Notes: a model not told the origin generated them from the sequence alone. Positions 49,200 to 59,994 are shown, counted from the first letter of the stretch. The stretch is DNA of 64,000 nucleotides from Perca fluviatilis (GCF_010015445.1 NC_053118.1:15358437-15422436); one strand, 5' to 3'. Numbers and translations: made by a program.

Positions 49200-49530
49200 A
49201 ATAAATAACACGGCCGACGGCACAACGATGATTGAGTAAAACAGACGGGCTAATCTTATACTTGTCTTTCTCTCTCTGTCAGGCTATTAATGGCCTGGCG
49301 CTGCACAAATATCCATCATAAAAAAAAAAAAAATCAATTAGTGCGCTGTTGGGGATTTCAACTGACATAATAGAATTAAAAAAGAAAAATTCAAAATGAC
49401 TCAATTTCAAGTTCTGGTGCACGTTACCTGTGTGGTAAATTTCCCTGAAACAAATGACACACGCAGCAGATCGCAGCTGTGGTTCAATTCATTTGCATTA
49501 GCAACAGTTACATCATCGTCTTACCCTGTT
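49200..49530. promoter_or_regulatory. Candidate irx2 proximal regulatory element
   Basis: Complex sequence near the promoter: GACGGGCTAATCTTATAC, GGCTATTAATGGCCTGGCGC, ATCAATTAGTGCGCTG, CTCAATTTCAAGTTCTGGTG and TTCATTTGCATTAGC (octamer-like ATTTGCAT). Interrupted by an A run (49320-49333). Inferred promoter-proximal enhancer. Confidence 0.35.
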
Positions 49531-49599
49531 GGTAGATTTGTCTGATTTTATTAAGGAATAGGTTTTAACTCAAACTAAACAACTCCTGATCAGATGGAC

Positions 49600-50043
49600 G
49601 GACGCTACTTTTTGCAGTGTGCAGTCTTGGTTTTGTTCCGAGGCTCCATTTCTGTGAGGCAGAAAGGGGGCGGGGATGGGATATTCAGATGAGCCCGAGT
49701 GACAGCTCCAGTTTCCCCCAATGCTCTGTGTGTCTGAAACTCCACTGGCTCCTTCCCCCCTAACTCCTCACTTCATAGTGCTGCGTACTAAAAACATCGG
49801 ACGCTAGGGGATCAAGACGCATGCCACATTGCCTCTATGTGGGCACTTTAACAGATCTTTCGGGGTTTTTTTTCCCAGTAAGGGGGCTGTGGAGGGAGTG
49901 GGACTTTTTTTTTATTCTCATTGTCTGATGACTGTTTGCACGGCTGATTATTGAGTTGATTGTTTATTATTTTGGTTGTTGCTCGCCGCCCTGCGCGTTT
50001 TTTCCTCCCTTTTTGGAATCGGCGACCTATCCCGCGCTCACCA
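49600..50043 (+). promoter_or_regulatory. irx2 promoter and 5' untranslated region
   Basis: A GC box GGGGGCGGGG lies at 49666-49675 and no TATA box is evident, typical of developmental homeobox promoters. The start of transcription cannot be fixed. An in-frame TGA at 49957-49959, with no ATG before 50044, shows that 50044 is the first possible in-frame start. If transcription begins before 49928, a nine-codon upstream frame (ATG 49928 to TGA 49954) would lie in the leader. Confidence 0.55.
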
Positions 50044-50283
50044 ATGTCCTATCCTCAGGGTTACCTCTACCAGCCCCCGGGCTCTCTGGCTCTTTATTCG
50101 TGTCCGGCTTACGGGGCCTCGGCTCTGGCTGCCCCGCGGAATGAAGACTTGGCGAGGTCGTCCTCTGGCTCAGCCTTCAGTCCTTACCCTGGATCGGCTG
50201 CTTTCACCGCCTCTGCCAGTGCAGGCTTCTCCAGTCCACTGTCATACTCCACGGATCCAACTACTGGATTCCCATCCTACATG
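50044..50283 (+). CDS. irx2: irx2 coding exon 1 (residues 1-80)
   Basis: It encodes [10 protein letters not shown] through GFPSYM. The start is fixed by the conserved Irx2 N-terminus and by an in-frame stop 85 bp upstream. The donor ATG|GTAAAA gives a phase 0 junction. The start context is weak (CCAATGT). The Iroquois N-terminus shows strong family identity, here closest to Irx2 ([19 protein letters not shown]). Confidence 0.95.
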
Positions 50284-53200
50284 GTAAAATATCTTATATA
50301 TACATGCATGAGTCTGTACGATAAGGCTGCAAAGCAAGATACATGTGTCGGCGAGTTAAAGTCTGTAAGTGCGCAATGTTTAGCTGTCTTTTCACTGGCG
50401 TGCAGCGCGATTACAATCGGTACAGGTTTACAGTGTTTTTGATTTTCTTTTATCAGTAAATGCTTGCGGAACTTTCTTATTGAGTGCACGTTTGCTATAT
50501 GTTCATATGTAGTGGCCTACTCGTCGGGGTCTTACTGTAAAATCCTTGACCTCTTTGGCTTAAATGGGATTTTTAAGCATGAGCTGCAAATTGTAATGGC
50601 TTGACCAACGCTTAACACTCGCCGCGCAGCTAATTGTGTAAAACAGAATACCAGCTAAGATTTTTATTTGAGCCTTTAGTCTCTAAGCAGTTAATTTGTG
50701 TGCCATAGGTAATTAATATAACACAAGCTATTACTCTTGTCTTCTTCAGCAGTCATTAAAGTCACCAGGGGATGACTTTATTCTGAGTTGAATAAACAGA
50801 ATTTTAACATGAAAAGCATGCCTTGCGATGCTAATGTCACAGGGCACTTCAAGCGTTTTAGGAAAGGTGCATATCAAGTGATTTGCTAATGGGATTTGTA
50901 ATGCTGCGAAGAGAAGATATGTTAACACATTGGGGCTGCCACAACAACAACAAAAGCAGCAACTGAAAGAAAATGAGGAAGTTAATAGGTGATTATGGAA
51001 AATTGAAATGTCCTTTTTATTATCTTTACGGCTTTATTAACAGGAGCCCTGTTATTAGTTAATCCGATAATGATCGTTACCATTAGTTAACCATTAGTTC
51101 TTTCCTGCGGCCTGCTTTTACGCATGGTGTGTTGCTTGCATTTGCAGTTTATTTTTAATTAATAGCGTCAAAGCACAAAATTAACTATCGATAGTTTTTT
51201 TTTCTTTATTTTAACAATACACTGTACGTCATTGATCAAGCCCAGATGATTTACAAAAAAAATCAGGATAAGATCTGCCAGTCTCCAGCCCCTGTTCACC
51301 TGTTCTGACAGGTTTCCAAATAAACACACAGTGATGAACGCAGTAGAATACAACTGATTGTTTTAATTTAATTTTTAAAATATTTTAATGTATGTGTGTG
51401 TGTGCTTTAAACTGCATTTAACTTATGTAAAGTTGTTTTGTAAATTAGTCACAAGCCACTTCATGTCACATATTAAAAAAATAAAAATAAAAATAAATTC
51501 TAAAACTCATCGCAGATTCATGACTTGTTTTTAACTTTTCCCCAGAGCTCTCCATATGACGCACACACGTCGGGCATGGCCGGGGCATTAAGTTACCACC
51601 CATATGGGAGTCCAGGGTACCCATACCAACTCAACGACCCGGCTTACCGCAAAAACGCCACCAGGGACGCCACGGCCACCCTGAAGGCCTGGCTGCAGGA
51701 ACACAGGAAGAACCCGTACCCGACCAAAGGGGAGAAGATCATGCTGGCCATTATCACCAAGATGACGCTGACGCAGGTCTCCACATGGTTCGCCAACGCC
51801 AGGAGGAGGCTCAAGAAGGAGAACAAGATGACCTGGGCGCCCAGGAACAAGAGCGAGGACGAGGACGAGGAGGACGGGGACGGAGAGAGGAAAGAAGTGG
51901 AGCGCTCTGAAAAAGCCCTGGATAACAGCGAGGCTTCAGCAGAGGATGAAGGTGGGGTATAATCTGGCGACCGAGCCAATGATCCATTTAACTATTCGGG
52001 GAAGGATGGGGGTTAGAGGGAGGGGAGGGGTAGGGTGGATGCCCATTTTATTTACTGCTCATGTTATTTAGTGCAGTAATACTGAGTAAAAAAAAAAGTA
52101 AGTAGCCTATATAAAATGATTAAATCATAAAACAAATGTCCAAATAATCTGGTTTGAATATTTTATCTGTATGCAAGAGATCGACTTCATGTATGTTTTA
52201 GTAACCGTAATTATTGATTTAATTGTTTAATGAAAACGAGGCTCTAGGACTAAATGACACGTTAAGGTGAACGTTTTATTTTCTGTAACATGATTAATGA
52301 CAGGTCACTGGTGAAAAAAAAAAAAAAAACATAGCAATCCACATGAGTGGCCTTAATGTTAATGTTATTATGAAGACATTTTTTTTATAATTCTGCAAAA
52401 AATGAAATAATTATAGTTATACCATAGAAAATGCTTTTAATCGTAGCCTGCTATTTAAACTGATATGAATGATTAATATCGTACTTATTCAAGCCTGATT
52501 GGTTGTAAAACATGAGTGACTGCTTTGGATGCACATGGACATGGAATATAGTTTGAGTACAATATAAGTTTTCAGATGTTTTTTTAGGAATTCTTATCTT
52601 ATGTAGGCCTATTTGTTTTTATTTATAGACAATTTCTGCTCATTAATATTTAATAGTTTCATTTTCTTTCTCTTTCTTTAATTCTAATATATCCTTATGT
52701 TTTCAGGTTTTCCTGTAACTATAGGATAAACTCTATCTTTATGGTATCTATGGTTCTCCTCTTGTCTTAGGTATCAGCCTGCACGTGGACACTCTGACGG
52801 ACCACTCGTGCTCGGCAGAGTCCGACGGGGAGAAGGTCAGCTGTCGGGGCGAGCTGGGCTCTGACCCGGCCGGCAACAAATGCGACGAGGACGGCGAGGA
52901 CCAGAACCAGGACCCGCGGGCTCAGCTCTCGCCCATATCCGTCACATCGTCGCCTCTAACGGGAGTAGAAGCACCACTTCTCAGTCACCACCACCACCAC
53001 CACCACCTCCATCATCTCCACCAGCTCCACAGCCAGCGCGAGGATTTGGCCCGGAGCCTCATCAACAGCAACACTATTCACACCAATAAGTCGTCTGCAT
53101 GCCTCGATAGCAGACCTTCTGCGCCTCAGAACCCTACCACAGTCAAGCCCAAATTGTGGTCGCTGGCGGAAATTGCTACCTCGGACCAAAAGCAGCAACA

Positions 53201-53643
53201 TCAGCAACTGGGGCAGCCTGGGCAACCGAACTGCCCCTCCTCCAGCGGTGGCCTCCTTACCCCCCCTACGTCTTCCACCACCTCCCCGGCTGCCAGTTCC
53301 CCCTCCCTCTACCCGGCCCCCTCCATCCTTGGAAGACCTATTTATTACACGTCTCCCTTTTATAGCAATTACACAAACTATGGCAACTTCAGCCCCCTGC
53401 AGGGCCAAGGGATCCTGCGGTATACTAATTCATCCGGAGTGAGTCTGGTTGCCGCCGCCGCCGCCGCCGCTGCTGCCGCCGCCGCCGCTGCTGCAAACGA
53501 GGGTCTGAGCTCCGAGGCGAGCACAAACCCCAAACACAGGCCAGACTCCCCCCTCGTTAAAAATAACCCCAACCACATTGTAGTTGTCGAGCAGCAGCAG
53601 CAGCAGCAACATTTCAGGTCCGCAAATTTAGAAGCAAAGAAAG
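50044..53643 (+). CDS. irx2: Iroquois homeobox 2 (three of four coding exons; C-terminal exon not identified)
   Basis: A TALE-class homeodomain transcription factor, nuclear, acting in neural, heart, limb/fin and kidney patterning in vertebrates. Joined exons 50044-50283, 51546-51951 and 52771-53643 encode residues 1-506. These hold the [21 protein letters not shown]-terminus; the homeodomain at about 112-174 with the three-residue loop extension (PYP 137-139) and recognition helix WFANARRR (161-168, DNA-contacting Asn164); an acidic segment 183-199; [13 protein letters not shown] (225-237); [12 protein letters not shown] (276-287); the Iro box [14 protein letters not shown] (341-354); and [17 protein letters not shown] (404-420). 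The combination, especially [10 protein letters not shown] and SAEDEGISLHVD, identifies Irx2 rather than Irx1, 3, 4, 5 or 6. Tracts of His7 (288-294), Ala15 (443-457) and Gln6 (490-495) are notable. Human IRX2 is about 471 residues. The fish paralogue name would be irx2a. Confidence 0.95.
50284..51545 (+). other. irx2: irx2 intron 1
   Basis: A 1262-bp phase 0 intron from GTAAAA to TTTTCCCCAG. It is AT-rich with TAATTAAT (near 51155) and no other gene. The run-on frame past the donor ends at 50442 and is not coding. Confidence 0.9.
51546..51951 (+). CDS. irx2: irx2 coding exon 2 (residues 81-216, homeodomain)
   Basis: Starts [13 protein letters not shown] after acceptor CCCCAG and carries the complete TALE homeodomain ([17 protein letters not shown] to [12 protein letters not shown]), then [10 protein letters not shown] and an acidic tail. 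Ends with one base of the Gly216 codon before GTGGGG. Residue 131 is Gln ([11 protein letters not shown]), where the vertebrate Irx1-5 homeodomains I remember have Asn; all other loop and recognition-helix residues look standard. Confidence 0.97.
51952..52770 (+). other. irx2: irx2 intron 2
   Basis: An 819-bp phase 1 intron from GTGGGG to CTTGTCTTAG. AT-rich with an A run at 52314-52329. Possible regulatory words but nothing firm. Confidence 0.9.
52771..53643 (+). CDS. irx2: irx2 coding exon 3 (residues 216-506, Iro box)
   Basis: Starts (G)[19 protein letters not shown], contiguous with exon 2 in phase. It contains the His-rich tract, the Iro box, the Tyr-rich segment and the Ala15 and Gln6 tracts, and ends EAKK plus one base before a strong donor GTACGT (53644). 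If the donor were not used, translation would stop two codons later at TAA (53649-53651). That reading ends without the usual C-terminus, so splicing to a further exon is expected. Confidence 0.95.
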
Positions 53644-54315
53644 GTACGTAATAAACGCGACGCGGTCCGCTGTTGAACGAAACGATAACCATTTTGAAAA
53701 AACAACAACATGTAGCCTATTTAATCTGGTGTTGAATCTTGAGATTGTATTTTTCTTAAAACGGGGGGAGGTAAGGCAAGCCGCTTCACGGTGGAGGTAG
53801 AGCCTGGAGCGAGTTCACTTGTTTGCAATCCAAATCAACTGGTTTATTTCTTTGCGTCACTCTCATGTGTCATAGCAGTCAACCCATGGCTGTTTCTAGA
53901 AAATTAAGACTTTCTTTTTTTTTCAAGCGAGCTTGCATGAGACACAAGTGGCATTATCTGACACAATTTAGCAGATTATCAGATTATTTTTTTTTTTTTT
54001 AAGATGAGTACAATTTTAGGGCTGTATATGAGACTAGGTGACTTATTAAGATGGATATTTACAGCGCCGTCGAAGCAAATTAACGTGTGCTATGGCCTAC
54101 AGTTCCATTTTAGCGCAGTGCATTTTCTGGAATAATCAATTTATAACTGTTATGTGTATTTTGGTCTGTCATTGAATCATTAGGTATCGCATTAGAATGC
54201 AGGAGGGGTGTGATAAGAAAAGCATACTGCAAATAAAAGTGCAAGAGTATACACCTAGCTACATATAGAGACATAAAAATAAGCCCATAATGGACAGGCC
54301 CCAAATCAGCCTAAC

Positions 54316-54329
54316 CACGCGCACGCACG

Positions 54330-54385
<56 letters not shown>

Positions 54386-54492
54386 GGCAGCCTGGGAATC
54401 CAATAAACGGAGAATTGTTGCCATAGCTTTGAGCAGGAATCCTTTTTTTTCATGTTTCCTCTGATGTGTGTGTGTGTGTGTGTGCGCGCGCA
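54316..54492. repeat. (CA)n and (TG)n microsatellites in inverted order
   Basis: (ACGC)n then (CA)n at 54316-54383 is followed 80 bp later by (TG)n plus GCGCGCGC at 54465-54492. They lie downstream of irx2 exon 3. If transcribed, the complementary repeats could pair as a stem. Confidence 0.9.
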
Positions 54493-55519
54493 CAGTGGGC
54501 CCCAGACCTTATCTTTCAGCTAAGGATCATTATAATTTCACAGGGTCAGCCAAAAGCAACCACATCAGTTATTTTGCTCTGTGCATTCACACCGCAACTT
54601 TACACCTTCAAATGTCACTTGGGTTAGGTTACTTTCCTTGCGCATATTCAAAGCTTTGCCTACATGCCGCAGGATCTTCTACAGCCGTTTTATTTTATTT
54701 ATTTGTTTTATAACGGCAATTAGGCAGTGGAGGTTTTAATAAGCACTTGCAGTATAGAGCTGTTTGGGTAAAGCGAGCCTGAGAGAACTCGTGGAGGGAG
54801 TCGATCATTTGATCGTGTGGGATTTTTATTTCCATGGTCTGCAGGTAGGTGTCACACTTGCTTTGACTATAAAGCGAGTAAGGACACCACCTTTTGGCCT
54901 CATGTTTTAACCCATAACCTCTTCTCCAAACCGGATCTAGTGCCACCATATAGTCGGAATTTAAAGCTGCTACCGCTTCCTCAGCTCCACACCGGCGGAG
55001 ACACTCTACAGCACATGTTTGTCATATTATTATTGTATTATCTCAGTTTTTGTTTTTTTTGGATGCATTGTGGATATTAATTTCATATGCTGGTTTGGAA
55101 AAGAAAGATCTCCCATTATATGTGATTTACATGTTATTTCTCAGGTTCCTATAGTTTGCTTATTTGCCACGGTATATTATTTTAGTATGTAATCACGTGT
55201 GGAAAACATAATTTGGCCTTTTCTGTGAAACTGGATTTCTAAAAGGAGGTGTCTTGGGACGCAAAGCGGACGGGACTGAAGTGAACTTGAGGACCTTCAA
55301 AGTGGAATAGCCTACATTTGATATTTATTTTTTTAAATGAGGGCGAAATGATGCCTATAATTTATGCAAGTTGTATTGCAAAAAAATGGGAAACTGACAT
55401 CGTCTGGTTGTTTTGTAAATATATATATTATGGACGGTTTTTATTTGAGACGCATTCGGGACAAAGCTACACAATCTTGTTATCAGGAGTACTTTTACTA
55501 ATTTATATCTTTGAATGTA

Positions 55520-55530
55520 AATAAAATAAA
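55520..55530 (+). terminator. irx2: Tandem polyadenylation signal, probable irx2 3' end
   Basis: Two AATAAA hexamers overlap by one base (55520-55525 and 55525-55530). A GU-rich stretch (CTGGTATAGATGTACTGG, 55536-55553) lies just downstream, which is the usual layout of a cleavage site. Cleavage would fall near 55540-55550, about 1.9 kb after exon 3. Confidence 0.6.
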
Positions 55531-55560
55531 ACGCGCTGGTATAGATGTACTGGCGGGGTA

Positions 55561-55985
55561 TGGTATCCATTATTCAAAGGAGAAAATATTAAACTGTTTT
55601 CCCAACTATTACATGCATCTTGGGGAGTCATTCTTTTATTTACAACAGACCTGTATTTAACACTGAGGCATTTATTTATTTATTTTTCGCATTTACTCTG
55701 CTCATTTTTTTTTTTTTTTTTTATTTTGTCAGTCAAATGCAGATGGGGGATGCTTGATGAATCTCGCTTTTCATAAACATTATGAGTTTTCACAGATTGC
55801 ACAATCCATTCTTTCTAAATGGACCATCATTTTCTATTTTAGTGCCTCATTCTGGTCAGATAGTCTCCCTCGGCCACATATTCACGACCTTGATTGGGAT
55901 AAACGACGTACTTATTTCATTTTTCTCCCCTTTTCCCCTCTCCCCTCGCCCTGCCACATATTTATTTTCCAGTGTGATTAATACA
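55561..55985. other. irx2 downstream flank, no gene recognised
   Basis: T-rich with a long poly-T run (55707-55724). No gene was recognised. Confidence 0.5.
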
Positions 55986-56240
55986 GCCGTGGGACGCATC
56001 GGGCATTATGGTCTCCCAGCGGGGCCGTCCCTGGAGCTTTTTAGCCTGGTTCAGGATGGGTCAGCCCTGCCTGCTTCATTACGGCACGGCATTGAGCAAT
56101 CCATAAAAGTCTATCTAAGCATCTGCCAGCTCCAATGGGCTGTGTGATGGGCCCTAATCGGACAGGCTTTCCTCTGCTTTTCATCATTGCTTGGTTATTA
56201 CAGCGGCTCAGGACACAGCTAATTAAACAATTCAGAAGAA
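55986..56240. promoter_or_regulatory. Candidate conserved non-coding element 3' of irx2
   Basis: Balanced, complex block of about 250 bp: GTGGGACGCATCGGGCATTA, CTTCATTACGGCACGGCATT, GGGCCCTAATCGGACAGGC and CACAGCTAATTAAACAATTC. It sits just past the inferred transcript end. No splice-supported coding frame. One of the most enhancer-like blocks in the window by eye. Confidence 0.4.
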
Positions 56241-58190
56241 AAAAAAAGCTTAGGTCTAAAGAAATTCATTATTATGGCTAGTGTTATGATCATTGCGATT
56301 ATTATTTTAAACACTTTAACACGCCATTCTAAATTTATTTTTGGTACAATTTCTATGATTGAGAAAAGTATTTCCAATATTTAGTAACCCACAGTTGTGG
56401 CCTTGTAGAGTGTGAAATACTCAAAGATCAAATATATAATATTTCCATCCTCCAAGAGGAGGCCTCCATCATCGCTCCCAGCCAGACTAAAAGCTAATCC
56501 TTCATTTTCCAGTTGAATTTGAGCTTGAGTGTTGTCCAAATCTCAAGGGACCCCCTTTCTTGGTTTTTCGCCTTCTTCTTCTTCTCTACCCCACACACAC
56601 ACACACAGACACACCCTTGCCTCTTCCAAGGAAGTAATATTTGGCTGCCACCAGGGATGTAGTGGAGGGTAAACCCACCAAAACTCAGTTAACCCACCTT
56701 TTAGGCTCACACAAGTCTTTGTGACATACATTCATGGTTTGCATTGCAGTGCATAGTGTCACACTGTCAGAAATGTTATGAAAGTAGAGTCGTTTAAGGA
56801 GAAAAAAAAAAAAAAACATTCAGAGAGGAATTTCTTTTACAACTATTGTTGATTTTTATATGAATTGGGTGCTTTCCTTTTGAACACAACTGCCGGGTAT
56901 TGATGTACTGTATTTTACCTACCTTTTTATTTACCTTCACATCACTGGAAGCCACCTATGGAAGTCATTCACACTATAGCCCTTGGCTAGCTTCTCCTTC
57001 TTCTTCAGCCCAAACGCTTTCATTAGGAGTTGAGTTATTGAAATGCAAGCTTTATTCTCAGGTGGGTTCCTCCGGGCCTCGGCACTGTTGTCACATAGCA
57101 CCAGAGGCACTCTCTAAAGCACACACAGGCCCTGCCCCTCTCTCTAACTCTCTCTCTCTCCCCCCCCCTTTCTCTCACACGTTGCTGCACCCTCCAAATG
57201 TCAACATTTGTTCTCAATTAAAAGAGTTATTGTTTCTGTTAAAAAAAAAAAAAAAGGATTGCTCAGCAACCAGTCGCCTTTGAACACATGAAAAGAAACG
57301 TCCACCCCACCTCTTTCTTTGATTGAGAGCATTGATAGGTGAAAATGGGAGCAAGGCGACATGCACATGACAAACCTCACATGCACCTGACAAACCTCAA
57401 GCTGTGAAGCCCGTTATGAAACGATTGTGAATTTATGCCACAATTAGTCACAATTGTACAGAGGCATTTCCGTCCCTTTTGAAGAACCCGCTCTTTGCCT
57501 CGTTTTCGTTGAACTGTTTAGCAGAAGAAACCAGGGCACCCTTTACGGTCTAGATATTGATTCACAAGGGCAAAACAGACAATTTACTCTATTGCCAAGT
57601 CTACTGTAGAGTATAAGGCCTAGCTAAGCCTTTGCTTTAGAGCGAGGGGACAATTTAAACGTATCTAGATATGGTTTAATTCCATGCATTGCATATCAAA
57701 TACAGTCATAATCCTATCATATGGTAGCTTACCAAAGAGGGTGTGTTCATCCATGCTAAGGACTAGTTGTCATTGCAAGCTAAATTGATGGTATCGCAGG
57801 GCTCATAGGCTTCGTGTGAGTGTAGACTGGAGAGCAAGTGGACTCATTCCCCTTATCGTTGATCAAATAAGCAGCTCGTATATGCAGATAATTCATGAGC
57901 TCTTTGTATCCGTTATCCTCCCATCAACCCTTTCTCCTCCAAAATGCTTCAGACATTAATCTCTGACGCACACCTGTGTGCCACTCCAACAGGACGTTAA
58001 TGCAGCTAAAGTTTTATTATTGCAGTAGAGGGTTTATTATGTTTTGCAAACAGTAATTGTTGTAGTTAATGTGGTGGGGTGTTAAGTTAGACCAGAAGGA
58101 ATTGATGAATTTGCTATGTGATAACCGAGACTTTGAAAGAAAAACTGACATACTGTATCGTTGGACAGGCTGTGTGGATAGAATTCCACT
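56241..58190. other. Intergenic, no gene recognised
   Basis: Contains complex patches (56450-56530; 57770-58030, e.g. CAGATAATTCATGAGC and GACGTTAATGCAGC) that may be regulatory. CT-rich sequence lies at 57139-57178 and A runs at 56800-56816 and 57240-57256. No gene was recognised. Confidence 0.45.
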
Positions 58191-58206
58191 TATTTCTCTC
58201 GTGGGC

Positions 58207-58528
58207 TAGTCTATATCCTTGACGTTCCACTTCCGGGATTGCTCCGGTGTCACAGGATGTATGTTCGTTTCCTTCTGCTTCTCAGATCTCTGCAGGGTAA
58301 ATCCAGACTAGGTAGCTAGACTATCTGTCCAATCTGAGTTTTATCTCGCACAACTATTTTGCAGCGGCTCCGTGCGGAGCTTAGCGCCGCCCATGACGAT
58401 TGTGATTGGTTTAAAGAAATGCCAATAAACCACAGCACGCTTCTCTCCCATCCCGGAATGCTGTGTGGACTAGCCAGAGCCTCCTCCACTCCGCAGCGTG
58501 TGGAGGAAGGTCTGGCAAAGCGAGGCCA
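58207..58528. mobile_element. hAT-like non-autonomous element with 9-bp flanking repeat
   Basis: CTCGTGGGC flanks the element at 58198-58206 and 58529-58537. The left end TAGTCTATATCC and the right end in reverse complement TGGCCTCGCTTTGCCAGACC are diverged forms of a TAGTCTCGCATTGCCAGACC terminus, seen intact in the second copy at 63320. The 8-9 bp duplication favours hAT. The internal frames (58316-58550) are repeat sequence, not genes. Confidence 0.7.
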
Positions 58529-58537
58529 CTCGTGGGC

Positions 58538-59990
58538 AGGCACAAGCTGAAATAATTAGCCCTTTCTTTATTCTAGTAGTCATGTTTGGACAATCAATTA
58601 AGAGAAAACTGCAAAACAAATGTTTTTAAAAGGTTCTTCCGGGATTAGAACCACCAGAAATTTCTGTTATCCAGTTGAAATTCAAATACGTAAACCTAAC
58701 TTTAATATCCTTTGCACATCCACGGATATCAGTAACAATTCCAATTATGTTTCAAAGCACATTGTCCGCCTTTATTAGATGAAGAGGGAATACATGTGAG
58801 CAAACCGTTATGAAAAGCATTTTACCCTTTGATTGAACCTTTCTTTAATTCCACCCTTTCTGACACTCATATCTTTCATGGTAAATCCAGCCGTTAAGAC
58901 CTAACCATAAATACTGCTGATGTCCAGACTTAACCGTGAGTAGCACTAATATTCAGGGGAGAGTGAGAGACGAAAGAGAGTGGCGTACAAATCAGGTACA
59001 GGTGTGTTTAATAACGCACATCAAAGTGGACGGGGGGGCTTTAAAAATGAGTCCGGGGTCCTGTCCTCTCGTAAAGGTGTCAGGTGAAATGTTCACTACT
59101 CTGGATGATCAAGGGGAGTAAGCTGTGCAGGATTTTGACACACACACACAAGGCTACACACACACACGCAGATCCTCACTCCCTACATACACACGCACGA
59201 CTCTCTCTCAGACTGAGAGACGCTAATGCTTGTCCACACGACAGTCTAAACAAGGCCATTAGGAGCCCTGACTTCCACTCCTAATTGACAGTTATGTTTA
59301 ATGCCTGTGGTGAGTAAACACTTCAGAGTACTGGACTGCACCTTTGGGCTGTAAATCAGGCAAAAACTGGAAGCCCGTGTTGGAATCGGCCGTGAAAACT
59401 CCTGTAAAGGCGAATGTAAAAGGTGAGGTGCAAAAGACTTTTTGACAAAGTTTTTTTTGTGTGTGCGCACGTCTGTATGAATGTTTTTTTTGCACTAATA
59501 ATTCACAAGCAAAAACACATACAACATACATGCTTCTTTTTGAGAGTTTGCATGTGTGAATGGGAACTTATGTTTGTCCTAGTATAGTTGCTCTATCACT
59601 ATTGGTACAGCAACTGTACAGCAAATAAAGTACAGCATGCTAATCATTTTGTCACTAAAGAATTCAGCATGATTTAGACATCCTCTCACATTTCAGTAAA
59701 TCATACATTCTGTTTAGGTGTTTGAATGTCATCATAAAGGCCACAACAATGGAATGCAAGACAATTTAAGTATAAATAAATATATGAATCAGAGGATAGA
59801 GTAAAGCAATACATGTATGACTGCGTGGTGACATGAGACATAAGAACAGTAAAAATATGCTACTGTTATATAGGTACCACCACTCTCCCGCTCTCTGTCA
59901 TTAGGTAACACACTCACGTTACAACACACATACAGTAGCCTAAATATGCTCAGTGGAGTCATGCACTACACACACCAACACATTCTCACA
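58538..59990. other. Intergenic, no gene recognised
   Basis: AT-rich with short CA runs (59139-59175). A GACGTGCGCAC-type patch lies near 59460. No gene was recognised. Confidence 0.5.
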
Positions 59991-59994
59991 CGCA

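Larger units (their letters stand above)
53644..55560 (+). other. irx2: irx2 last intron, unresolved last exon and 3' UTR
   Basis: The last Irx2 exon normally encodes a short tail ending like CTVVG...VQPYL. No such match was found on the + strand here. Acceptors leaving an open phase-1 frame exist at 54672 (CCGCAG; stop by 54713), 54844 (TTCCATGGTCTGCAG; stop at 55080) and 55245 (TTTCTAAAAG; stop at 55308-55310). None gives a recognisable conserved peptide. About 55310-55530 looks like 3' UTR. I leave the exon unassigned. Confidence 0.5.

Noticed and set aside
49960..50043. 28-residue N-terminal extension of exon 1
   Set aside because: It depends on a TTG start immediately after an in-frame TGA. 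The conserved protein begins at the ATG at 50044.
51644..51979. Minus-strand frame over the irx2 homeodomain exon
   Set aside because: An antisense shadow of a conserved coding exon.
52956..53692. Alternative frames in irx2 exon 3 (poly-Gly, poly-Arg, poly-Val, poly-Cys)
   Set aside because: Shadows of the His, Ala and Gln codon repeats.
53759..53890. Phase-compatible frame with FTVEVEPGAS just after exon 3
   Set aside because: It would require an intron of about 120 bp and a poor acceptor (GGGGGGAG), and the peptide does not match the family tail.
54468..54713. Frame reading TVGPRPYLSAK, superficially like the Irx2 C-terminal TVVG...QPYL
   Set aside because: It starts inside a TG repeat, has no acceptor in the right phase beside it, and continues for dozens of unrelated residues. 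Resemblance is probably chance.
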